From Bacteroides sp. (GTDB taxonomy: Bacteria > Bacillota > Clostridia > Lachnospirales > Lachnospiraceae), in NCBI GenBank assembly GCA_023666705.1, contig JAMPBO010000015.1:1-64000 (forward strand): a stretch of DNA of 64,000 bases, read 5' to 3'. The notes below the pieces were generated by a model. It saw nothing but the letters and a program-made list of their open reading frames with translations, was not told the DNA's origin and did no database searches. Shown here in pieces: positions 45,286 to 53,369 of this stretch. A program made the translations under genes and the position numbers. Every line of letters begins with the position of its first letter. Position 1 is the first letter of the stretch.

Positions 45286-45421
45286 TTGTACAATATAGAC
45301 AAATCACCGCAAGGCACGCTTTCGCTGCTTGTCGCTCATAACGGTGCTAAGTTCGAAAATACCTCACTAAGCACCGATGGCTCCAAAGCACCTTGCTTAT
45401 GATATTGTCTATATTGTACAA
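45286..45421. repeat. 136-bp MITE-like element with perfect 17-bp terminal inverted repeats
   Basis: TTGTACAATATAGACAA (45286-45302) and its exact complement (45405-45421) bound the element. Pairing continues inward: AGCAAGGTGC on the right pairs with CGCAAGGCAC on the left, and GCACCGATGG with its partner in TAACGGTGCTAAG. It has no frame of its own and no clear target duplication. Its interior CGCTTTCGCT...AACGGTGCTAAG resembles module A of the 39-kb repeat. Confidence 0.75.
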
Positions 45422-45460
45422 CTAGTTTTTAGAAATAACGCATTTTGCTCATCCCTAAAA

Positions 45461-47188
45461 TCAAATTGCAATTTCGTAAGCCTCGCCGCCAAGTCTGACA
45501 TGCACAATTTTATAATTATATGATATTTTGTTATATTTCATCGCCGCCTTTGTGGCAAGCTTAAGCTTTTCCGGCTTTCCTGCAAATTTCATCAGCGGCT
45601 CCTCCGATATCAGCCTGTAATCCGTACCCCATTCACCCAAAAGCCTTTGGGCATCGTTGACAAAAATTTTCTTTTTGTCAGTCTCGACTGCATTTGATCC
45701 ATATATAATATTGGTGTATATGGATGCTCCCGTAGTTGTTGCGGTGAACACCAAATCTGCTCCCGGAAATTTTTCAAACAGGATTGCAAGCAATTCCTTA
45801 AGCTGATGCATGGTCAAACACATAAGCACCTCATTACATACAAACATGACGCCGTGGTTCCGTTTGCATTTAATCTCATCCACCCACGTAAAATCCATGA
45901 TATCACGTCCCACAGTCTTTTCCCGCTCCCGCTCACCGTACATACTTCTTCTGACGGACATGATGTTATGGGTATCAATGCTGTACCACTGAATTCTACC
46001 GTTATCCAGCCGTTTAAACATGTTGTCCAGCCTGCAGCCCAAATTGATAATGGTACAGTTTGGATATTCCATAATATACCGCTCCACCTTTGCATCGCAG
46101 GCACTATAAGCGGAAGCCTTAAGCAGACTTCTATATTCACTCATTTTTGTTTTTATGTTTGAAAAGTCAAATTTGTTGTCATAGATAAACTTGGTTGCCC
46201 ATTCGTCCTTTATGATTTCAGGATATTTTTTCGTCCAGTCCGCCATCATTTTTATAGGATAAATATCAGGCAGGGAATTAAAATAGGTATTGTTCAGCAC
46301 ATCCACAAGGTAGCTTCTTGCACTTTTTGCATTGCTTGTCCTGGAATTGATTATGAAGTCGTGCCCTTCCTTGTCAAATTCAAAAAACCTTATATTTACA
46401 CCCTGCATTTTTGCCTTTTTGTAAAATGCCCTTGCGTAACAGTTGAACATATCGTCTATGCCTGAAAATATAATGACATCATCACACAAATCCGTATAAT
46501 CCCCATAAAACGGACTTGTGTATTCCGTTTTAACCGCATAATCCTTTACCCAGTATGTATTGATAAAATCCTTTGCCGCCTGATTGAAAAAGATATCATC
46601 ATCTGCGTATCCCTTATCCAAAAGCTTTTGCTCCAAATCAGTATCAAAAAATTCCGTGTCAAGCACAGGGGATAAAAGAATAAGCTGGTCCGGCTTCCTG
46701 TAACCTTCCTTCCATGCTGTCATTGCGATGGACAGTGCAAGTCCTGCTCCTGACGAATCCCCCATAAGAATTAGCTTTTTTATATCATACGCCATAGTCA
46801 GGTTCGAATATGTATTTTCCAGCATGGCAAAGGTTTCCCTGCAACAAAATTCAGGTGCAAGGGGATACATCGGAACCAGTATGCCGATACCCATGCTTCT
46901 TGAAATGGAAGCAATAAACTCCCACTGCTGTGTGGATATATTTTTGCACATCCCACCGCCATAAATATAAAAAATGTACTTTCCCTCAAAATTTTTATTT
47001 GGGTGAATCCTGTAACATTTTCCACCCTCCAGGTCAAGCTCATCAACCTGACAGAATTTGCTTATTTCCTTATTGATGCCTGCCGGAATTTTGTCCGTAC
47101 ATTTCTTCCTTTTTTTTAGGACCAAATCCTTTAATTCCTCTGTATTTAGTTTTGAATATGCATTTTTTCCATTTCTTCCCATACCCAA
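45461..47188 (-). CDS. HSL-type alpha/beta hydrolase fused to a methyltransferase-like domain
   Basis: 575 residues, two domains. Residues about 50-300 are an alpha/beta hydrolase of the hormone-sensitive-lipase type: oxyanion loop YGGG (76-79), nucleophile GDSSGAG (S145), acid in FSGIDD (245/246) and His in KEGHDF (H276). Residues about 320-575 resemble the leucine carboxyl methyltransferase / TcmP-like SAM-dependent group: CTIINLGCRLDNMFKRL (motif I), WYSIDTHNIMSVRR, and VMFVCNEVLMCLTMHQLKELL. An esterase joined to an O-methyltransferase suggests processing of an ester or acid metabolite. The gene stands alone. The start may be at 47188 or at the ATG at 47182. Substrate unknown. Confidence 0.78.
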   Translation of the reverse strand: MGMGRNGKNAYSKLNTEELKDLVLKKRKKCTDKIPAGINKEISKFCQVDELDLEGGKCYRIHPNKNFEGKYIFYIYGGGMCKNISTQQWEFIASISRSMGIGILVPMYPLAPEFCCRETFAMLENTYSNLTMAYDIKKLILMGDSSGAGLALSIAMTAWKEGYRKPDQLILLSPVLDTEFFDTDLEQKLLDKGYADDDIFFNQAAKDFINTYWVKDYAVKTEYTSPFYGDYTDLCDDVIIFSGIDDMFNCYARAFYKKAKMQGVNIRFFEFDKEGHDFIINSRTSNAKSARSYLVDVLNNTYFNSLPDIYPIKMMADWTKKYPEIIKDEWATKFIYDNKFDFSNIKTKMSEYRSLLKASAYSACDAKVERYIMEYPNCTIINLGCRLDNMFKRLDNGRIQWYSIDTHNIMSVRRSMYGEREREKTVGRDIMDFTWVDEIKCKRNHGVMFVCNEVLMCLTMHQLKELLAILFEKFPGADLVFTATTTGASIYTNIIYGSNAVETDKKKIFVNDAQRLLGEWGTDYRLISEEPLMKFAGKPEKLKLATKAAMKYNKISYNYKIVHVRLGGEAYEIAI

Positions 47189-47277
47189 AAGCCTCGTGTT
47201 CTCCCACCTGAAATTTTATTTTTTATTATACTATTTTTTATAAAAATATACAACATGGGGTTACTTGTAAAACAAAA

Positions 47278-47312
47278 AACCGAATCCCCCAAATTTTACG
47301 GGAATCCGGTTT
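47278..47312 (-). terminator. tRNA-Leu terminator
   Basis: AACCGGATTCCC pairs with GGGGGATTCGGTT on the minus strand just after the tRNA, followed by TTTTGTTTT. Confidence 0.7.
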
Positions 47313-47319
47313 TATATCG

Positions 47320-47403
47320 TGCAGTTGATGGGACTTGAACCCACACCCGCGTAAGCGGACATGAACCTGAATCATGCGCGTATGCCAATTCCGCCACAAC
47401 TGC
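47320..47403 (-). tRNA. tRNA-Leu (CAG)
   Basis: An 84-nt class II tRNA. Acceptor GCAGTTG pairs with CAACTGC, discriminator A, no encoded CCA. The anticodon arm is CATGA-TTCAGGT-TCATG with anticodon CAG. A long variable arm (TCCGCTTACGCGGG) and the T arm GTGGG-TTCAAGT-CCCAT are present. It reads CUG leucine codons. Confidence 0.95.
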
Positions 47404-47467
47404 CCAATGCAACCTGCATCATATCATTAATGTATGCAGGTTGTCAATGCTATTTCCAATAATTATT

Positions 47468-48562
47468 TTACTCCTCTGTCGTTACAGGGGTGCCATTTTC
47501 AACAATGAAGTCATACACCTTTTCTGCTATTGCATAATAGGTGACATCATCCTTTGAGTAATTCTCGTAAAGTGCATCCGTTGATGTTATGCCATAAGCA
47601 TCCATAATCATTTTCTCTGATGCTGCGATATCTTCATCGCTTACCATGATACCCTCTGCCTTTGCGATTGCACATACAACAATCTTTTCATTGAGGTAGT
47701 CTTCCACAATACCTGAGATATACTCTACAAATGACTCCTCTGACGCCATTCCGTATACCGCAGTAACATAGGTTGCAAGGTCGTAACCATAAGTTTTTGC
47801 TTCGCTTTCCACGGAAGCAACCGTCTCATCAACCAATTTCTTCATTTCCTGCTCCGGATACTGGGTAACCTTTGCAGACTCGATTACTTTTGTAATAACT
47901 GCTGTCCTGTTCTGCGTCTTATCCATGTTAGAATAATATTCTTCCAGACTTGTTCTTGTGTTTGATTCATACTCTGCCTTTGATGATGCATCCGTATTGG
48001 ATGCCACAAACTCATCCGTATATTCAGGAACCTGGTTTCTTGTTGCACTGTTAATTGTAATATTGAAGACTGCATCCTTACCATTTAACTCATCCTTGCC
48101 GTAATTCTCAGGGAAGGTTACATTGATATCAAAATTCTCTCCGATGCTGTGTCCCACAATCTGATCCTCAAAGCCCGGTATCATACTGCCTGAACCAAGG
48201 GTGATGTCGCTTCCATTTCCACCTGTGGAGCCGCCCTCAAATTCCACACCATCTACGCTTCCCACAAAATCCACATTTACGGTGTCTCCATTTTCAACCT
48301 TGCCTGACTCTATCGGTGTAGCAGTTGAAAAGGAGGTAAGGAGATTATCAACCTGTGCCTGAACCATGTCATCCGTAACTATGGTTTTTGCCTCATTATA
48401 TTCAATCCCCTTATACTCACCAAGCTCGCACATAGCGGCATATTTATCTATCATGTCCTCCGGCTTTGTCACCTGTTCCTTATTACTGCCACATCCCGAC
48501 AGGACGGTAAGACCCATGACGAGAGCCAGCATACAGCTCATGCTTTTAAATTTCTTTTTCAT
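47468..48562 (-). CDS. Trigger-factor-like FKBP lipoprotein
   Basis: 364 residues. Lipoprotein signal with VLSGC (C24), then a trigger-factor-like architecture without the ribosome-binding domain. An FKBP-type prolyl isomerase domain (about 85-175; GDTVNVDFVGSVDGVEFEGG, IPGFEDQIVGHSIGE, FPENYG) is followed by the helical TF_C chaperone arms (about 180-350). It is likely an exported foldase at the membrane-wall interface, a paralogue of cytoplasmic trigger factor. It is monocistronic, with its promoter facing the nrdD promoter region. Confidence 0.9.
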   Translation of the reverse strand: MKKKFKSMSCMLALVMGLTVLSGCGSNKEQVTKPEDMIDKYAAMCELGEYKGIEYNEAKTIVTDDMVQAQVDNLLTSFSTATPIESGKVENGDTVNVDFVGSVDGVEFEGGSTGGNGSDITLGSGSMIPGFEDQIVGHSIGENFDINVTFPENYGKDELNGKDAVFNITINSATRNQVPEYTDEFVASNTDASSKAEYESNTRTSLEEYYSNMDKTQNRTAVITKVIESAKVTQYPEQEMKKLVDETVASVESEAKTYGYDLATYVTAVYGMASEESFVEYISGIVEDYLNEKIVVCAIAKAEGIMVSDEDIAASEKMIMDAYGITSTDALYENYSKDDVTYYAIAEKVYDFIVENGTPVTTEE

Positions 48563-48705
48563 TTTATTATCCCTTCTATAAAATAACTATTATCGTTTTG
48601 TCCCTAGACTTTTATATCACATTTCCATAAAAAAATAAAGCATATTTTTATGGAAACACCCTATTTTCAAGGTTTTTTCACATTTTTGCTCCCTATAAGC
48701 CAAAA

Positions 48706-48777
48706 ACACTATATCTTGTATTTTTTTAAAAAAATTTACAATATTTAGTAGACATAATAGAACTAAGGTGTTATAAT
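48706..48777 (+). promoter_or_regulatory. nrdD promoter with two NrdR boxes
   Basis: ACACTATATCTTGTAT (48706-48721) and TACAATATTTAGTAGA (48737-48752) match the paired NrdR-box pattern and lie 31 bp apart, three helical turns. The second overlaps the -35 TAGACA (48749-48754), which lies 17 bp before the -10 TATAAT (48772-48777). NrdR repression of this unit is therefore expected. Confidence 0.7.
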
Positions 48778-48783
48778 CATAAA

Positions 48784-48900
48784 TCACGGGGGAACTTAGC
48801 AAGCTTCACAGGGAGCGTGCCTGCCAAAAATAAGACAAGGCACCTTCGGTGTAGCACTTCTAAATATCAGTTACCAGTTTGATTAAGTTAAAAGTTAGGA
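48784..48900 (+). promoter_or_regulatory. Structured nrdD leader
   Basis: About 120 nt of untranslated leader with competing pairings: GTGCCT with AGGCAC, or AGGCAC's neighbour CACCTTCGGTG folded on itself. This is the layout of an attenuator or riboswitch expression platform. No known class was recognised. Confidence 0.3.
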
Positions 48901-48908
48901 GATGTACT

Positions 48909-51035
48909 ATGAAGGTTATTAAACGTGATGGTCATACCGTTACTTATGATCGTTCAAAAATTGTAACGGCAATTCAAAAGGCAAATGCGGAGGTGGAACC
49001 CTGCGAAAAGATTTCCGATGAAAAAATCGAAGAAATTGTACAGGGAATTGAAGCAAAAAACCGTCAGAGAATGCTCGTTGAGGACATACAGGATATTATC
49101 GAGCAGGACCTTATGGATGACAGGAAATTCGTGCTTGCCAAAACTTACATTATTTACAGATATACCCGCGAGCTTGTAAGAAAAGCAAACACAACCGACG
49201 ATTCCATTTTAAGCCTTATCCAAAACAGAAATAAGGATGTTATGGAGGAGAATTCAAACAAGAATGCTACTGTTGCATCCACCCAGAGAGACCTGATTGC
49301 AGGTGAGGTGTCAAAGGACCTTACAAGGAGAGTGCTTCTTCCTGAAAAGATATCCAAGGCACACGATGAGGGAGCAATCCATTTCCACGATGCAGACTAT
49401 TTCCTTCAGCCTATATTTAACTGCTGCCTTATCAACATAGAAGACATGCTTGATAACGGAACGGTTATGAACGGAAAGCTCATTGAATCACCAAAAAGCT
49501 TTCAGGTTGCATGTACCGTTATGACCCAGATTATTTCCTCGGTTGCCAGCAGCCAGTATGGCGGTCAGTCTGTCGATATCAGACACCTTGGAAAGTATTT
49601 AAGAAAGAGCTACAACAAATATAAGAGCAAGCTTGTAGAAGAATTTGGAGACCGTGTTGACGATGAGATACTTGAAAAAATGGCACGTGACCGTCTGAAT
49701 GACGAGCTTCGTTCCGGCGTACAGACCATTCAGTATCAGATAAACACATTGATGACTACAAACGGTCAGTCACCTTTTGTCACACTGTTTTTAAACCTTG
49801 ACCCGAAGGATGAATATATCGAAGAAAACGCAACAATCATCGAGGAAATATTAAGGCAACGGCTTGAAGGCATTAAAAATGAAAAAGGTGTCTATGTAAC
49901 ACCTGCTTTCCCGAAGCTTATATATGTACTGGATGAGCACAACTGCCTGAAGGGCGGCAAGTACGACTATATCACAAAGCTTGCTGTTAAATGTTCCGCA
50001 AAGAGACTGTATCCTGATTATATTTCAGCAAAGAAGATGCGTGAAACCTATGAGGGCAACGTATTTTCCTGTATGGGTTGCCGTTCTTTCCTCTCTCCAT
50101 GGAAAGATGAAGAAGGAAATTACAAGTGGGAGGGACGCTTCAATCAGGGAGTTGTCAGCTTAAATCTTCCACAGATTGGAATCATTGCAAAAGGCGACGA
50201 AGACAAGTTCTGGAAGCTTCTTGATGAAAGACTTGAGCTTTGCTTCGAAGCACTTATGTGCCGCCACCGTGCCCTTTTGGGTATCACCTCTGATGTAAGC
50301 CCTGTCCACTGGCAATACGGTGCAATCGCAAGGCTGAAAAAGGGTGAAAAAATTGACAAGCTCCTCGTAAACGGATATTCAACCATATCCCTCGGATACA
50401 TCGGATTGTATGAGGTTACCAAGCTTATAAAGGGCGTCAGCCATACGGCACCTGAGGGTGAAGATTTTGCATTACGTGTTATGAAGAGGCTCCGCAAAGC
50501 ATGTGACACATGGAAGGCAGAAACAGGTATCAGCTTTGCATTATACGGAACGCCTGCTGAATCCCTCTGCTATCGTTTTGCACGAATTGACCAGGAGCGT
50601 TTTGGAACCATACCTGATGTTACTGATAAGGGCTATTACACAAATTCATACCATGTAGATGTACGTGAAAAAATTGATGCTTTCAGCAAATTCCGGTTTG
50701 AAAGCCAATTCCAGACAATCTCCTCAGGCGGTGCTATTTCATATGTGGAAATTCCAAATATGAGACATAACTTGGAGGCACTGGAGGAAGTGGTACGGTT
50801 TATATATGACAATATCCAATATGCAGAGTTTAACACAAAGTCAGATTACTGCCATGTATGTGATTATGACGGTGAAATCATTGTAAATGATGATTTTGAG
50901 TGGGAATGTCCTCAATGCGGTAACAAGGATCATGCAAAAATGAATGTAACACGCCGTACTTGTGGTTATCTTGGTGAAAACTTCTGGAACGTAGGAAAAA
51001 CCAAGGAAATCAAATCGAGGGTTCTTCATCTGTAA
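48909..51035 (+). CDS. nrdD: Anaerobic (class III) ribonucleoside-triphosphate reductase
   Basis: 708 residues. It reduces NTPs to dNTPs with a glycyl radical, in strict absence of oxygen. An ATP-cone regulatory domain (1-90, KVIKRDGHTVTYDRSKIVTA) precedes the barrel. C-terminal zinc site CHVCDYDG...CPQCGN and glycyl radical loop RRTCGYLGENFWN follow. The start at 48909 follows AGGAG by 7 nt; the in-frame ATG at 48879 is upstream of it. It is followed by nrdG and dut; two NrdR boxes lie in its promoter. Confidence 0.96.
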   Translation: MKVIKRDGHTVTYDRSKIVTAIQKANAEVEPCEKISDEKIEEIVQGIEAKNRQRMLVEDIQDIIEQDLMDDRKFVLAKTYIIYRYTRELVRKANTTDDSILSLIQNRNKDVMEENSNKNATVASTQRDLIAGEVSKDLTRRVLLPEKISKAHDEGAIHFHDADYFLQPIFNCCLINIEDMLDNGTVMNGKLIESPKSFQVACTVMTQIISSVASSQYGGQSVDIRHLGKYLRKSYNKYKSKLVEEFGDRVDDEILEKMARDRLNDELRSGVQTIQYQINTLMTTNGQSPFVTLFLNLDPKDEYIEENATIIEEILRQRLEGIKNEKGVYVTPAFPKLIYVLDEHNCLKGGKYDYITKLAVKCSAKRLYPDYISAKKMRETYEGNVFSCMGCRSFLSPWKDEEGNYKWEGRFNQGVVSLNLPQIGIIAKGDEDKFWKLLDERLELCFEALMCRHRALLGITSDVSPVHWQYGAIARLKKGEKIDKLLVNGYSTISLGYIGLYEVTKLIKGVSHTAPEGEDFALRVMKRLRKACDTWKAETGISFALYGTPAESLCYRFARIDQERFGTIPDVTDKGYYTNSYHVDVREKIDAFSKFRFESQFQTISSGGAISYVEIPNMRHNLEALEEVVRFIYDNIQYAEFNTKSDYCHVCDYDGEIIVNDDFEWECPQCGNKDHAKMNVTRRTCGYLGENFWNVGKTKEIKSRVLHL

Positions 51036-51043
51036 TCTTATCA

Positions 51044-51144
51044 AGGGCTGTCGTACTAAGATGATATTTATGCCATGCTATAAGAATTGGGCGAAAGCGT
51101 ATTTTCGTTATTGCGGTATAAATATACTTATATGCGGCAGCTCT
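51044..51144. repeat. Inverted repeat between nrdD and nrdG
   Basis: AGGGCTGTCGTACTAAG... (51044) pairs over about 30 bp with ...CTTATATGCGGCAGCTCT (ending 51144). An inner CGAAAGCGTATTTTCG hairpin sits in the loop. It belongs to the AGGGCTGTC family and could attenuate nrdG relative to nrdD. Confidence 0.6.
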
Positions 51145-51179
51145 TATAATTTTTATTTTTCTATGAAAGGAATTTGATA

Positions 51180-51713
51180 ATGAACTATGCCGACATAAAA
51201 GAATTTGATGTGGCAAATGGAGTTGGTGTGCGTATTTCACTGTTTGTTTCAGGCTGCAATCACCACTGCAAAGGGTGCTTTAACGAGGTCGCATGGGATT
51301 TTAATTACGGAAAAGCCTTTACAAAGGCGGACGCTGACCGAATACTGGAATGCCTTAAGCCTGACTATATACGGGGCTTATCTCTTCTGGGTGGAGAACC
51401 GCTCGAATACAGCAACCAGCAGGGACTTCTGCCCCTCTTAAGGCGATTTGACAAGCTTTACCCTGACAAGGATGTTTGGTGCTACACGGGCTATGACTTT
51501 GAAACGGATATCAAAGATAACATGATGGTCAAATGGGAGGAGACAAGAGAGCTTATGTCCTATATCGATATCCTTGTTGACGGCAAATTTGACGAGGACT
51601 TAAAGGACTTAGGACTGCGGTTCCGTGGCTCATCAAACCAAAGAATCATTGATGTAAAAAAATCCCTGAACGAGGGAAAAACAATACTGTGGGATAAGGA
51701 TGGACGAATATAA
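51180..51713 (+). CDS. nrdG: Anaerobic ribonucleotide reductase activating protein
   Basis: 177 residues, radical SAM enzyme that installs the glycyl radical on NrdD. The 4Fe-4S motif is CNHHCKGC (C-x3-C-x2-C) near residues 27-34 in SLFVSGCNHHCKGCFNEVAW. SAM-binding LSLLGGEPLE and DVWCYTGYDFE follow. AAAGGA lies 8 nt before the ATG. dut starts immediately after the stop. Confidence 0.95.
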   Translation: MNYADIKEFDVANGVGVRISLFVSGCNHHCKGCFNEVAWDFNYGKAFTKADADRILECLKPDYIRGLSLLGGEPLEYSNQQGLLPLLRRFDKLYPDKDVWCYTGYDFETDIKDNMMVKWEETRELMSYIDILVDGKFDEDLKDLGLRFRGSSNQRIIDVKKSLNEGKTILWDKDGRI

Positions 51714-52163
51714 ATGATACAAACCATGAATGTAAATATTAAAAAACTGAAAGAAACTGCAACAATACCGACATACGGCTCTGAATTTTCAGCAGGTGCT
51801 GACCTTTATGCATGTCTGGATGAACCTGTTGTGATTGAGGCAGGAAAAACTTTTCTCGTTCCTACCGGACTTGCAATGGAGCTTCCAATTGGTTATGCAG
51901 GTCTTATTTACGCAAGAAGCGGTCTTGCCTCCAAAAAGGGACTTGCACCTGCCAACAAGGTTGGTGTAATTGATTCCGACTACCGCGGTGAGGTTCTGGT
52001 AGCACTTCACAACCACTCGCAGGAGGCAGCATCCATTCAACCGAACGAACGAATTGCACAGCTTGTAATCACCCCTTATATCGCGGCTGCATTTAATACC
52101 GTAGAACAGCTTGCAGATACTGAGCGTGGAGCAGGCGGTTTTGGTTCAACGGGAAGCCACTAA
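51714..52163 (+). CDS. dut: dUTP diphosphatase
   Basis: 149 residues, trimeric dUTPase. The five motifs are present: GSEFSAGADLYA (1), YARSGLASKKGLAPANKVGV (2), GVIDSDYRGE (3), PNERIAQLVI (4), and TERGAGGFGSTG (5) at the C-terminus. It removes dUTP and supplies dUMP. The ATG directly follows the nrdG stop; a start at 51726 (MNVNIKKL) is also possible. Last gene of the dNTP-supply unit, closed by a hairpin at 52181-52214. Confidence 0.95.
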   Translation: MIQTMNVNIKKLKETATIPTYGSEFSAGADLYACLDEPVVIEAGKTFLVPTGLAMELPIGYAGLIYARSGLASKKGLAPANKVGVIDSDYRGEVLVALHNHSQEAASIQPNERIAQLVITPYIAAAFNTVEQLADTERGAGGFGSTGSH

Positions 52164-52180
52164 AAAAGAGAGAACAACGT

Positions 52181-52214
52181 AAAGCTGCCGCACTGTGAAT
52201 TGTGTAGGCAGCCT
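52181..52214 (+). terminator. dut terminator (AAAGCTGCC...GGCAGCCT)
   Basis: AAAGCTGCCGCAC pairs with GTGTAGGCAGCC-type sequence and is followed by TCTTTTT on the plus strand. It lies between convergent genes and may serve both. Confidence 0.65.
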
Positions 52215-52218
52215 CTTT

Positions 52219-53274
52219 TTATAAAATGTTGTCGTACACATCCATATTAATTGAGTCGGGATATTTGAAGTCTCTGTCCATTTTTAGCTTCCAGTCCTCC
52301 AAGGTTGTTCCCAGCTTTTCATTGATTGCATCGTTGGTCATCTGATTTTTTTTGTTCATGGTAGCATCCTCATCCGTAAGTGCTATCATTTTAAACACAT
52401 GATACCCGTATTCCGTCTCCACAACCGTACTGTGCTCCCCATTTTCCATGGCATAAAGCATATCACAAATGTCCTCGCCATATGTTTTTTTAATCTGGGC
52501 AGGACTGTACGTATATTCCCCTGACATATCAAGCTTATAAAGAGTTGCAACGTCCTCAACCCTGATTTCGCTTTCCTCATCATTTTCTATTGTTGCCGTT
52601 GTGAGCAGTCCACAGGCATCCACCGCATTTTCATACTGTTTTTTTTGGTTTTCCTCACTAAGCGGTACAATATCACCATTGCCGTTGGTTTCATAGCAGT
52701 TAAAATATAAGTCATAGAATGTGGTCATTCTCGCCTGCTCCAGTGATATCTCCACAGGATCCTTGGCAAGCAATGCTTCTTCCACGCTTTGTGCCATATT
52801 ACATTCTGTCAGAACCTTTGTAACAAGTGCAGCGTCTACATCCAGCCGTTCTATGTCCTCGTCCGTAAGCCCGTTATAAAACTCCAATGCCTGCTCCTCC
52901 AGCTTTTTCTTATCGGCGTCCGTAAGTGCAATATCATATTCCGTTGCATGTGCCACAAGGGTTTTGATCCGCACGATTTCATCAATTACGGCTTCCCTAA
53001 GTAGTGCAGACACGGATATGGCATCAGCTTCCGTTGCAATTGACATCGTCCATACATCCTCGCCATAAAGAGCCTCATAGTTTTCCTTGACCGTCAGATA
53101 ATATATGTATACCTCGCCCACGGTAACATCGCTGCCACCATAGGAAAATACAACCGTATCGTCCTGCTGCTCCACCAGTTCCTCTTTGCCACATGACGTG
53201 AAAGCAACACAAAATAACACCATGAAAATAACAACCCTTGCTCTTAACTTTATCCCATTTACCGTATTGTTCAT
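52219..53274 (-). CDS. PrsA/SurA-like peptidyl-prolyl isomerase lipoprotein
   Basis: 351 residues. A signal peptide with a lipobox-like FTSC (near residue 28) leads to a SurA_N-type helical region (about 40-200). A short parvulin-like part near 245-315 (YSPAQIKKTYGEDICDMLYAMENGEHSTVVETEYGYHVFKMI) keeps the GYHVFK end of rotamase domains. It is probably an exported foldase, the second in this region after the trigger-factor-like lipoprotein. It lies upstream of no other gene on its strand; mfd ends 95 bp away. Confidence 0.78.
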   Translation of the reverse strand: MNNTVNGIKLRARVVIFMVLFCVAFTSCGKEELVEQQDDTVVFSYGGSDVTVGEVYIYYLTVKENYEALYGEDVWTMSIATEADAISVSALLREAVIDEIVRIKTLVAHATEYDIALTDADKKKLEEQALEFYNGLTDEDIERLDVDAALVTKVLTECNMAQSVEEALLAKDPVEISLEQARMTTFYDLYFNCYETNGNGDIVPLSEENQKKQYENAVDACGLLTTATIENDEESEIRVEDVATLYKLDMSGEYTYSPAQIKKTYGEDICDMLYAMENGEHSTVVETEYGYHVFKMIALTDEDATMNKKNQMTNDAINEKLGTTLEDWKLKMDRDFKYPDSINMDVYDNIL

Positions 53275-53369
53275 TTTTTCTCCTTAAAACTTTGAAAAAT
53301 CATACATTAAATCCCATTATACATCAAAACATGGCATCGTGCCACCATGTTCCCACATAGTTTCATAAC

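Noticed and set aside
48784-48900. Cobalamin or purine riboswitch before nrdD
   Set aside because: No B12-box or purine-type core could be matched; left as an unassigned structured leader.
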